Positions 18,001 to 25,931 of a stretch of 37,236 bases of DNA are shown here, one piece after another (position 1 is the stretch's first letter; the number at the start of each line of letters is the position of its first letter). Origin of the DNA: Bacteroidota bacterium (GTDB lineage: Bacteria; Bacteroidota; Bacteroidia; Palsa-965); NCBI GenBank assembly GCA_013289095.1, contig JABDAO010000017.1, positions 1 to 37,236 on the forward strand, in the 5' to 3' direction. Below the pieces are notes generated by a model. It did no database searches. It worked only from the letters and a program-made list of their open reading frames with translations, and was not told the DNA's origin. The position numbers and the translations under genes were made by a program.

Positions 18001-19984
18001 GCCAACAGCAGGACAAGGAACGAATACGGCAACTGGTCTTGCAGCAAGCACCTACACGGTAACCGTGACAGATCTGAATTCCTGTGTGCAGAGTTCTGTC
18101 ATTGCGGTTATCAATAGCGGAGCGCCAACGGTCTCTCTTGCATCCTCCGGTCAGCCTGCATGCAATGGGAATTGTAATGGTACGGCCAGCATCACCGCGA
18201 CTGGAGGGACAGGTGCACTGACCTATTCCTGGTCGCCCAATACAGGCGCGGGGTTCTCTGCATCTAATCTTTGTTCGGGGACGGTCTATACCTGTTTTGT
18301 GAAAGATGCCAACGGGTGTTTGAGCACACAGACCGTGTCGGTTACCCAGCCTGGTCTGCTGAGTATCGCGCCTTCGAATACCAACACCAGTTGCAATGCT
18401 TCTTGTGATGGAACGGCAACAGCTACAGCATCGGGAGGAACCTCTGCGTATACGTATTCCTGGTCGCCGAATATCAATGCCACAGCCACTGCAACAGCTC
18501 TTTGTCAGGGAGCATACACTTGTCATATTACGGATGCGAATGGTTGCACTGCATTGCAGAGCTATACCATCACACAGCCTGCATTACTGACCAGTATTCC
18601 GGCAAGCACCAAGGCTCTTTGCAATGGAGGCTCGACAGGGACGGCTTCTGTTTCTGTGGCAGGTGGAACCACCGGGTATACCTATTCCTGGTCGCCCAAT
18701 ACCAGTGCGAGCGCTACTGCTATTGGCTTAAGCGCATCCACCTACACTTGCCATATCACAGATGCACATGGATGCACCCAGACTCAGCTGGTTACTATTG
18801 GTCAACCGCCCGCACTCACCTCTTCAGATACTCCGGTTCCAAGTACATGTAAACAAAGCAATGGATCTATATCGGTGCTGGCTTTGGGAGGAACGGTAAA
18901 CTATACCTATTCCTGGAGCCCGGCTCCAGCCGCTGGTCAGACAACGGCCAACGCTACAGGCTTGCTGAGCAATCTGTATACCTGCATAATCACCGATTCG
19001 GCCGGATGCATTTCCACAATCACCGACAGTGTCACAAATACAGGTACAAAACCGGTAGCAACACTCAGCTCTGGCGGGGTAACTACCTTCTGCAATGGAA
19101 ACACGGTTCCGCTTACCGCCGGTGGTGGAACAACCTATTCCTGGAATACCGGTTCGATCTCCAATCCACTGACCGTAAACGGAGGTGGATCCTACACCGT
19201 TTATGTTTCGAATGCCTGCGGTATTGATTCAAACAAGATAACGCTTACCGAAGATTCTCTTCCAAGGGCAACGGTATCAGGTGTTGCAAAAATATGCAGT
19301 GGGTTTACAAGTGTATTGAATGCAACGGGAGGTGCAAGCTACCATTGGAACACTGGTGCTACAACGGCTTCGATTACGGCTGCTGTTGGTGGAATTTATG
19401 CCGTAGCGGTTACCAATTTCTGCGGGACAGACAGCGCTCATTTCACTGTGCTGGAAGACAGCGCCCACGCATTCTTCACTTCAAACGTGAGCAGTGGAAC
19501 AATCCCTCTTCCGATTACCTTTACCGATAGCAGTGGATCTAATACTCAAATCTGGTCCTGGAATTTTGGCGATGGAAATACGAGCTCGAATGTTAATACC
19601 AACCACACTTATCCCAATGGGGGGACCTATACCGTAGTGCTCACTGTAACCGATTCGGATGGTTGTAAAAGCACGCGTACAGAGGTTATTGACGTAAAAG
19701 AACTTCCATCCTGGATCACCGTGCCCAATGTCTTTACCCCCAATGGCGATGGTCATAATGATCTGTTCCTGGTATCATCCCAGGGAATTGTGACTTTCGA
19801 AGCCAGTATTTTCGACCGTTGGGGAGTAGAGATGGCCGTACTGAATGCTCCGCAGATGGGCTGGGATGGACGTACTGTAGGAGGGGAGAGCGCTGTCAAC
19901 GGAACCTACTTCTACATTCTGCATGCTACCGGTGATGATGGAAAGGTGTACAACTTTAACGGGTTTCTGACCCTAATCAGATAA
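15089..19984 (+). CDS. Giant SprB-repeat surface protein with PKD domain and gliding-motility-type (T9SS type B) C-terminal domain
   Basis: 1631 aa, TTG start, signal peptide MKKIIPIIFSLFVTSNQLFAQ. About 12 repeats of form CNGxxxGTATVTAxGGTxxYTYSWSP...GTYTCTVTDANGCxxxQxVTxTQP. PKD motif WSWNFGDGNTSSNVNTNHTYPNGGTYTVVLTVTD. C-terminus VPNVFTPNGDGHNDLFLV...FDRWGVEM...GWDGRTVGGESAVNGTYFYILHATGDDGKVYNFNGFLTLIR. Confidence 0.93.
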   Translation: MKKIIPIIFSLFVTSNQLFAQGAPACPSVNAGSPVTICNGQCTTLSAAVVSNNQTSSYSVSSIPYVPYPYTGAAILVGADDVWSSTVNLGFNFCYFGNHYNQAVLGDNGELTFDLTNANGYDNWQLTTALPNTNDLPGPTICGAFRDMDGGLGGHSYIETLGTAPCRELIMSWVNVPLFDNGAGVCNGTPNTTLQIVLYENTNYIDVYIQNSFSCAAWNGGAGIIGIQNAAGTVAVCPPNRNFPTAWTANNEAWRFSPTGAPSYAINWTGPLGVVGAGTSVSVCPTTNSTYTATMTVTNCDGGVTTYANTVPVTVTTNTPVTLAPTTGTICGGVGNVSLVATGAGTFSWSPAGGLNVTTGTTVLANPVAATTYTVTQTNGACSSKATAVVSVGNPATLSSTQTNIACNGGSTGASTVTASLGTAPYTYAWSGGGGTAATASGLAAGTYVVTVSTALGCQSTNTVTLTQPTALALTTGSTAANCGGSTGTATVTANGGTSAYTYSWSPAPAGGQLTPTATGLPANTYSVLVTDAHGCTKNTTMVVTNVAGPTSALGPIANNSCNASCNGTATVNAAGGTGLLTYSWSGNPSTTATASSLCVGTYTCTVTDANGCKITQPATITQPAVLTLTPGTTAATCGSSNGQATVAVIGGTVGYTYSWVPAPTGGQGTNTATGLAAGTYTVTVTDHNLCVQSLPITVNNNGGPAVSLSTSAAPACNGGCNGTATITATGGTGALTYSWSPNVGAAATVSNLCSGTSYTCNVKDANGCLSSQIVTVTQPSLLTLTPTNTNTSCHAVCDGTATATAGGGTGSYTYSWSPNVNSTLTASALCQGTYTCHLTDAHGCTTQQTYTITQPAALTSVPASTAALCNGSCNGTATITAGGGTSGYTYSWTGNPSTTPTANLLCAGTYSCTLTDAHGCSRVQPVTVTQPAILSLTPGSTPSTCGAANGQATVAVSGGTAAYSFNWIPLPTAGQGTNTATGLAASTYTVTVTDLNSCVQSSVIAVINSGAPTVSLASSGQPACNGNCNGTASITATGGTGALTYSWSPNTGAGFSASNLCSGTVYTCFVKDANGCLSTQTVSVTQPGLLSIAPSNTNTSCNASCDGTATATASGGTSAYTYSWSPNINATATATALCQGAYTCHITDANGCTALQSYTITQPALLTSIPASTKALCNGGSTGTASVSVAGGTTGYTYSWSPNTSASATAIGLSASTYTCHITDAHGCTQTQLVTIGQPPALTSSDTPVPSTCKQSNGSISVLALGGTVNYTYSWSPAPAAGQTTANATGLLSNLYTCIITDSAGCISTITDSVTNTGTKPVATLSSGGVTTFCNGNTVPLTAGGGTTYSWNTGSISNPLTVNGGGSYTVYVSNACGIDSNKITLTEDSLPRATVSGVAKICSGFTSVLNATGGASYHWNTGATTASITAAVGGIYAVAVTNFCGTDSAHFTVLEDSAHAFFTSNVSSGTIPLPITFTDSSGSNTQIWSWNFGDGNTSSNVNTNHTYPNGGTYTVVLTVTDSDGCKSTRTEVIDVKELPSWITVPNVFTPNGDGHNDLFLVSSQGIVTFEASIFDRWGVEMAVLNAPQMGWDGRTVGGESAVNGTYFYILHATGDDGKVYNFNGFLTLIR
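16772..19030 (+). repeat. 924-bp higher-order tandem repeat (four SprB repeats per unit, ~2.4 copies)
   Basis: Equivalent motifs recur at exactly 924 bp: TGTAAT/TGTAAC 16772 to 17696 to 18620; ACATGC/ACATGT 16997 to 17921 to 18845; CCTGCATG 17231 to 18155; CACCAG 17461 to 18385. Confidence 0.85.
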
Positions 19985-20348
19985 ACCGCATCTTTTCTGA
20001 CGAACCCGAAAGAATAGAGGAGAAGCGGGATCCGATAAGTATCAAGCCCCCTACTACCATTCATCCACCTGCTGCCACACCGGTCTGTCGTATTTACCCT
20101 TCTTTATACACTTGTTCCGTCAACATGCAGCAGACTTCTTCGACACGAATATCACGGTTTATGCTGTTTACCTGCCACGGTTGATAAACCCAGATTGGCA
20201 AGGTATTCTACAAAGGGTTAGAATACAAAGCCTAAACATCATTCACACGGAATCACCAGGAGGTTATGCTGTACAAGCTGTGTCTGCTGAAGAACCATTC
20301 CGGCTTCATTCTGATTCTGAGAGGGGGTGGAAAAACTGATTTTATCCC

Positions 20349-20356
20349 TATATTTG
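20349..20356 (+). promoter_or_regulatory. TAnnTTTG -7 promoter element
   Basis: TATATTTG, 28 nt upstream of ATG 20385. Confidence 0.45.
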
Positions 20357-20384
20357 ATTTTCATAGAGAAAACTAAGCCGAGCA

Positions 20385-23300
20385 ATGAGTGGTAAGGTAA
20401 AAAGAGAACCAACCCGGAAGAGTAAGATAACCGAGCAGTATGTGCTGAAGCAAGCAGAGAATGTTCATTTCCGCCCAGACCGGAATTCTGATTTTAGTTA
20501 TAACGATGGAGATGAACCTGAAGAACGTATTCTTGAAATTGTTACCCGGTCGGGCGATGTTTCGATCGGTTCTCAAGAACTCCGAGATCAGATCAGCGAT
20601 TGGCCCAGCCGGTATCATTTAAGCGGACAGCGGGCAGATTTATTGAGGCCTGTGGCACATCTTTTAAAAGGAGATATCCTTGAATTTGGCTCTGGATGCG
20701 GAGCCATCACCCGGTATCTTTGCGAGCTGGGAGGAAATGTTACTGCCGTTGAGGGCAGTGCCCGCAGGGCAATAATTACGGCAGCCAGATGCCGGGATCT
20801 GAAAAACGTAGAAGTATTCTGCGACAACATCGAATCATTTTCGACCCCTAAGAAATTTGATGCCGTCACGCTTATCGGAGTACTGGAATATGCGCGAATG
20901 TTTATCCCTGGAGAGGATCCGGTAGCGGCGTTGCTGGAACATGTCATGACATTTCTGAAGCCAGGAGGAAGGCTTTTGATAGCTATTGAAAATCAGCTGG
21001 GCTTGAAATATTTTTCGGGCGCTCCCGAAGATCACCTGGGCCGGCCGTTTGCAGGAATTGAAAATTCATATACATCCTCAGGACCTGTCACATTCGGGAA
21101 AAAGAAAATAGCGTCGCTACTAACAAATGCCGGGTTCGGGTCAATAGCTTTTCAATATGCATTCCCGGATTATAAATTCCCGACGGCCATAATCACTGAG
21201 TTTGGCAACACAACAGGGCATCTTCATGTTTCGGACGTATTGTGTTTACGAACCGATTACATTCAAAATGTCTCCTATCCCCATTCATTTAACCCAGAAC
21301 TGGCTTTGCCCGTAATAGCAGAGAATGGGCTTTTGGGAGATCTTGCAAATTCATTCCTAATCGTTGCAGGCAGCCATCGCGAAACAGTAACCGAGTCAGA
21401 AGTGTTGGCATATACTTTCAGTACAAACCGGTCGAAGGCATTCTGTAAGCTCAATAAATTTATCGTCCAGGACAACATGTGCCTGGTGCTGAGGGAAAGA
21501 ATCTTTCCGCAATCAGAAAATAAATCGAAATGGGTGTTTCAACAACTTGAAGATGAACCGTACATCCGGGGCGAATTGTACATAGATGGCTTATTCAGGC
21601 TTATCCGTAAGCCAGGATGGACCCTTGAAGATCTTCTGGTTTGGGCCAGGCCCTATATTGATTTACTGAAAAATCTCACGACAAGCGAGGATTCGGCGAA
21701 CCACTCGGCTCATCAGAACAAAATTGATCTCGCACCTTTCAATATCATTGTAGATCCGACCGGAAAGATCTTTTCCGTTTTTGACCTGGAATGGAGGTTC
21801 CTCAGACCCGGTACCGACACCCTGGGTTATATTGCTTTTCGGGGTCTGTATCACTCGCTTCGGCGAATCAGTGAAGCCGAGCCTCCGGCTACCGACGTGC
21901 CCCTTTCTATTCTGGAATTGATTGAAATACTTTTCGAAAAATTACTTCCGGAACTGAACCTGGACACAACGGTGTATATGAAACTCGAATCAGAGTTTAT
22001 GAGCGAGGTTTGGGGATCGGCAACACTGATTTCGGCTGCAGAGAACATAGAGCTAACTCCGAAATATTCAGGAACAATTATTCAACAGGGAGGCCTGGAG
22101 TATTTTAAAAAGTTGAATGTGCAGTTGTTTTGGCCCGGTGCTGAAAAAGTGTACTCCCAGGAAAACTCAATCCTGCTTGATCTGGAGTTACAGGAAAAAC
22201 CGACCCTGTTCCGGCTGCCTCTTCCGGCGATAGCATACGAAGCAGAATCATTCAGGATCGATATCGGAAACAAACCGGGGTTTGTAAACCTACACGGTAT
22301 TCGCCTCCGGACCATGACTGACGAATTACTCTGGGAATGGAGTGCAGAGTCTTTAACCGCAAACGTTCACTATGGTTTTTTTCTATTAGAGCATGAGCAC
22401 ATGGCGGGAGGAGCAACCTTATATGCTTCGCTGACTGATGATCCTCAGCTTTATTTTACACTCCTTCCAGAGAACAGGCGTTTTTTGGCGGGTGGAAGTT
22501 ATCTTGAAATAGAGCTTTCGTCACCCACTCAGGCACAAAAGGATCTGGTGGCACAGTCTTGGTACCGGAGCGGATCGAAGATAGAGGAAATGAGCGCAGA
22601 GGTTGCAACGGTATCGAAGCAACTAAAATTGACGGAAAAAAAGACGCAGGACACAGAACGTATACTTGACATCCGTGAAGAAACCATTCGGATGTTACAG
22701 CAACAGGTGATTCAGCAGGAAGCCTCGGGAACGTTCTACGCAGAAAGTATAGCTGTGCTGAATAGAAGCCTGACACAGCATAAAGAGGAATTGACGAACA
22801 AAAACGCAGAGCTGGCAGATACCCGGGAAGAGCAGTTAAAACTTAGAACTTCTTTTTCCGAAATCAGCAGACAACTCGAATTATTCCGATCGTCTATTGA
22901 TCAGCTCCATTCGGAGAAAGAGCATTTGAAGGGAGAATGGCGGATTTCAGAAAACAAGCTTGAGGAAAGCATTCGGGCCATACACGCGCTGGAGAAACAA
23001 ACTCTTTTTGAAAGTCAGGTTACCCTGGGTTTACAGACAGAACTAGGGGCGATGAAACAGCTCTTGATGGAGAAAAAGCTGGAAAATGAGGAGCTGAATT
23101 CCAGGGGCGATCAATTGATCCTATTGCTTCATCAACTGGAGCGGGAGGTTGCCAGCTCCTCAACCGAAAAATCATCCCTGAATCATGAACTCCGGTTGAA
23201 GACAGAGGAGGCCGGTGCATTCGAAAATCTGATTCTGAATAAAGAGCTGCTGCTCGACCAGCAGCAAAAAGCGCATGATGCTGTACTGAAACAGCTGGCG

Positions 23301-23783
23301 GAGCTTGAAATGAAAATTTTAGCACAGGGTGAAGAACTGAAACAGCATGAAGTGATGACGCTCACCAGAAGTCAGGAAGCCTCAGAACGTGAAATGAAGC
23401 TGAACCGGGATTTAGATCATTCGAAAACACTGTTGCAGAATCAGGAACGTTTGAACCTGCAACTGATTTCCGAAAAAGAAACGGCTGATGTAAAGATCCA
23501 GGGGCTGACCGAAGGCTGGAAGGAGGAAAAGGCAACATCTCTACGGAATGAGGAAACGGGTAGGTTGAAATACGAACTGTTAGTTTCCATGCAGACAGCA
23601 CTCATACTGAAAAACGAGGAATTGCATCAAGAATTATTGACGGTATCTAAACAGAATCAAGGGCTGATAGAGAACAAGAATGATTTGATCATCAAGACAG
23701 ATTGGTTCCGCAAGAATTATCAACAAAAATCCTTGCTAAAAATCATTTTTAACCGATGGTTCAATAGAGACAACCCGGAATAA
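20385..23783 (+). CDS. WbdD-like protein: SAM methyltransferase, kinase-like domain and long coiled coil
   Basis: 1132 aa. Motif I ILEFGSGCGAITRYLCELGGNVTAVEGS; kinase-like loop KIDLAPFNIIVDPTGKIFSVFDLEW; middle beta-rich region; ~370 aa heptad-rich coiled coil (~740-1105); basic aromatic tail NYQQKSLLKIIFNRWFNRDNPE. Confidence 0.75.
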   Translation: MSGKVKREPTRKSKITEQYVLKQAENVHFRPDRNSDFSYNDGDEPEERILEIVTRSGDVSIGSQELRDQISDWPSRYHLSGQRADLLRPVAHLLKGDILEFGSGCGAITRYLCELGGNVTAVEGSARRAIITAARCRDLKNVEVFCDNIESFSTPKKFDAVTLIGVLEYARMFIPGEDPVAALLEHVMTFLKPGGRLLIAIENQLGLKYFSGAPEDHLGRPFAGIENSYTSSGPVTFGKKKIASLLTNAGFGSIAFQYAFPDYKFPTAIITEFGNTTGHLHVSDVLCLRTDYIQNVSYPHSFNPELALPVIAENGLLGDLANSFLIVAGSHRETVTESEVLAYTFSTNRSKAFCKLNKFIVQDNMCLVLRERIFPQSENKSKWVFQQLEDEPYIRGELYIDGLFRLIRKPGWTLEDLLVWARPYIDLLKNLTTSEDSANHSAHQNKIDLAPFNIIVDPTGKIFSVFDLEWRFLRPGTDTLGYIAFRGLYHSLRRISEAEPPATDVPLSILELIEILFEKLLPELNLDTTVYMKLESEFMSEVWGSATLISAAENIELTPKYSGTIIQQGGLEYFKKLNVQLFWPGAEKVYSQENSILLDLELQEKPTLFRLPLPAIAYEAESFRIDIGNKPGFVNLHGIRLRTMTDELLWEWSAESLTANVHYGFFLLEHEHMAGGATLYASLTDDPQLYFTLLPENRRFLAGGSYLEIELSSPTQAQKDLVAQSWYRSGSKIEEMSAEVATVSKQLKLTEKKTQDTERILDIREETIRMLQQQVIQQEASGTFYAESIAVLNRSLTQHKEELTNKNAELADTREEQLKLRTSFSEISRQLELFRSSIDQLHSEKEHLKGEWRISENKLEESIRAIHALEKQTLFESQVTLGLQTELGAMKQLLMEKKLENEELNSRGDQLILLLHQLEREVASSSTEKSSLNHELRLKTEEAGAFENLILNKELLLDQQQKAHDAVLKQLAELEMKILAQGEELKQHEVMTLTRSQEASEREMKLNRDLDHSKTLLQNQERLNLQLISEKETADVKIQGLTEGWKEEKATSLRNEETGRLKYELLVSMQTALILKNEELHQELLTVSKQNQGLIENKNDLIIKTDWFRKNYQQKSLLKIIFNRWFNRDNPE

Positions 23784-23934
23784 TAAATCAGGGCTTAAGC
23801 GAGTTACCATAAACCGTGGATCTACCTGATTGGCGTTGAAAAAATGAACGGTGGAGCTTATGTACAAAGGCATCCTAAAAGCAGAGATCTAAATCCGTTC
23901 ATCCAATCGGATTCAGGGAATAACTTGTAGGTGC

Positions 23935-24693
23935 TCACTCGGGCTGAGCATGCGAAGAGGCATCATTCACATACATATCGATAGCCGTTCGTGGGTCGCC
24001 ATAAAAAAGCATATTGCCCTTTTTCATATATGCCACTTTTTGGCAATATTTCTCGATTACCGCCATGCTGTGACTGACGATAACGGTAGTCCGTCCATCG
24101 ATCCAGGATCTTTCAATCACCCTGACAGCCTTTTCGATAAATTTCTGATCGCCTACAGCAAACACTTCATCCAGGAACATGATGTCTGCACCCGCATGAG
24201 CCGCAATCGAGAAGGCAAGACGTTGAACCATTCCGGTTGAAAAGTACTTGATCTTGGTATTTACAAATTCTTCGAGCTCGGCAAACCCGATCACTTCATC
24301 GAAAATCTTATCGATCTGAGCTATTTTCAGGCCGAGCGCCGACCCCGAAACATAGGTGTTTTCACGTGCAGTAAGTTCATGACTCATGCCAACACCCAGG
24401 TTCATGAGCATCATGGTTCCTGTGAGTTTCACATAGCCCTGGCTGGGCTGGTAGACATTGGCCATGCATTTAACGAGCGTTGATTTCCCGCTTCCGTTTC
24501 CGCCAATGATCCCGATGCATTCCCCTTTCCTGACACTGAAGTGAATATCCTTCAGCGCCTGTAAATGCCTGATCGGAGTTGGATTAAAAATATGAAAGAA
24601 GCGTTGTTTGATGGTGTTGTAATTGTCGTCACGAATGTTAAAAGTCTTGTGAAGACGGAAAACTTCAATGGCAATGTCGTGGGTGTGTTCCAT
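23935..24693 (-). CDS. Polysaccharide ABC transporter ATP-binding protein (Wzt/TagH-like)
   Basis: Walker A GIIGGNGSGKSTLVKCMANVYQPSQG; signature KYFSTGMVQRLAFSIA; Walker B ADIMFLDEVFAVGD. 252 aa with no C-terminal carbohydrate-binding extension. Confidence 0.92.
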   Translation of the reverse strand: MEHTHDIAIEVFRLHKTFNIRDDNYNTIKQRFFHIFNPTPIRHLQALKDIHFSVRKGECIGIIGGNGSGKSTLVKCMANVYQPSQGYVKLTGTMMLMNLGVGMSHELTARENTYVSGSALGLKIAQIDKIFDEVIGFAELEEFVNTKIKYFSTGMVQRLAFSIAAHAGADIMFLDEVFAVGDQKFIEKAVRVIERSWIDGRTTVIVSHSMAVIEKYCQKVAYMKKGNMLFYGDPRTAIDMYVNDASSHAQPE

Positions 24694-24710
24694 AGAGATG
24701 ATACAAACTA

Positions 24711-25508
24711 CTAGAGCTTTTCAGAGGCGTTAGGACCAAGATTTTTGAGCAGGGCAATCCCTACCAGAAGGAAAAAGCAGGCATAGACCAGGTCAAATCC
24801 CATGAGTTGCCAATCCGGGCTTTTGTTCTCCATCAGTATGGTGCGGGTGTTTGCGATAATCCCGGACAGCGGATTGATGTATTCCAGGCTTGGGAAAGAG
24901 GTGTGGAATTTTTCGACCGGATAGATAACCGGTGAAAGCCAAAACAAAACGCTACAGAGTATGCCCCAAATCTGACTAATATCTTTTGCAAACAGATACA
25001 GGTTTGAAAGAATCAGCGAAAAGCCCAACGACAAAATCATCAGCGTGAGGAGCAGCACTGGCAGAAAGACAATGTGGAAATTGAGTCGGATCGGAATAAA
25101 CTGGCAGAAGACAAAGAAAATGACGAGATTGAAGATAAAACCGATGAAATTGCTGAGAATCACAGACAGATAAATTTCGAGCTTATCCATATTTGTGTAC
25201 TCATAGAGATAGCGCTTTGTTTGTAGAATTGGGATGGTGCCAACCGTGCATTCGGCAAAATAATTGAAAAGGATGATTCCAAGAAAGACGAAGGGAACAT
25301 AGTTTGGGGTGCCGATCTTCATGATTATTTTGAAGGCGACATAATAGACAGCAACATCAGAAATAGGCTTCATCAGCGCCCATAATAACCCCATCTTATT
25401 CTCATAATACCGGAGTTTAAACTCGATCTTGGCCATGAGCCAAATGCGCTCTGATTTATTCGTATGCTTAAACCAACCTTTCACATAATCACTTAATGAT
25501 AACTGCAT
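24711..25508 (-). CDS. Polysaccharide ABC transporter permease (Wzm-like)
   Basis: 265 aa ABC-2 type permease: YENKMGLLWALMKPISDVAVYYVAFKII...LFAKDISQIWGILCSVLFWLSPVIYPVEKF...YINPLSGII. Confidence 0.92.
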   Translation of the reverse strand: MQLSLSDYVKGWFKHTNKSERIWLMAKIEFKLRYYENKMGLLWALMKPISDVAVYYVAFKIIMKIGTPNYVPFVFLGIILFNYFAECTVGTIPILQTKRYLYEYTNMDKLEIYLSVILSNFIGFIFNLVIFFVFCQFIPIRLNFHIVFLPVLLLTLMILSLGFSLILSNLYLFAKDISQIWGILCSVLFWLSPVIYPVEKFHTSFPSLEYINPLSGIIANTRTILMENKSPDWQLMGFDLVYACFFLLVGIALLKNLGPNASEKL

Positions 25509-25905
25509 CTAACGCTGTATTTGTGGATATAAAAGCCGGGCAATACCTGTATTGATTCGATGAATATCAGCCAATTCAAACGACACAATCTTTATTTGAA
25601 TGGTGAATTGCAAATATAGAATAAATTCCGGGATAGCCGGAGTACAGGTAATCTCCAAAATCTCCAAATCAGCTGCTCATTCTGACATGAATCGAGAATG
25701 ACAGACAACCGTTGTTCCTTACGAAACACATAGTCTGTAAAGCCATTAGGTTGAGGATAGTCGACAGGCTTCTGTTTTAGATGGAGAGATGGTAAGGAGT
25801 GTACAAAGAAACCCTGAAAGAGAACATCCATCTGAGTTTTCCTGAAATCAGCCTTCCCTGCTTTATTCCCTATGGTTTGCGAGAGAAAGCAAGTGCTTTT
25901 ATTCC

Positions 25906-25913
25906 TATATTTG
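25906..25913 (+). promoter_or_regulatory. TAnnTTTG -7 element upstream of the WbsX-RgpF gene
   Basis: TATATTTG, 18 nt before ATG 25932. It lies inside the longer ORF call starting at 25872, supporting the internal start. Confidence 0.5.
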
Positions 25914-25931
25914 CCATCAAACACGCTATTC

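Noticed and set aside
15177-19756. Many internal and antisense ORFs in the SprB-repeat gene
   Set aside because: Long open alternative frames are expected from the repetitive composition; the main frame has coherent domains from end to end.
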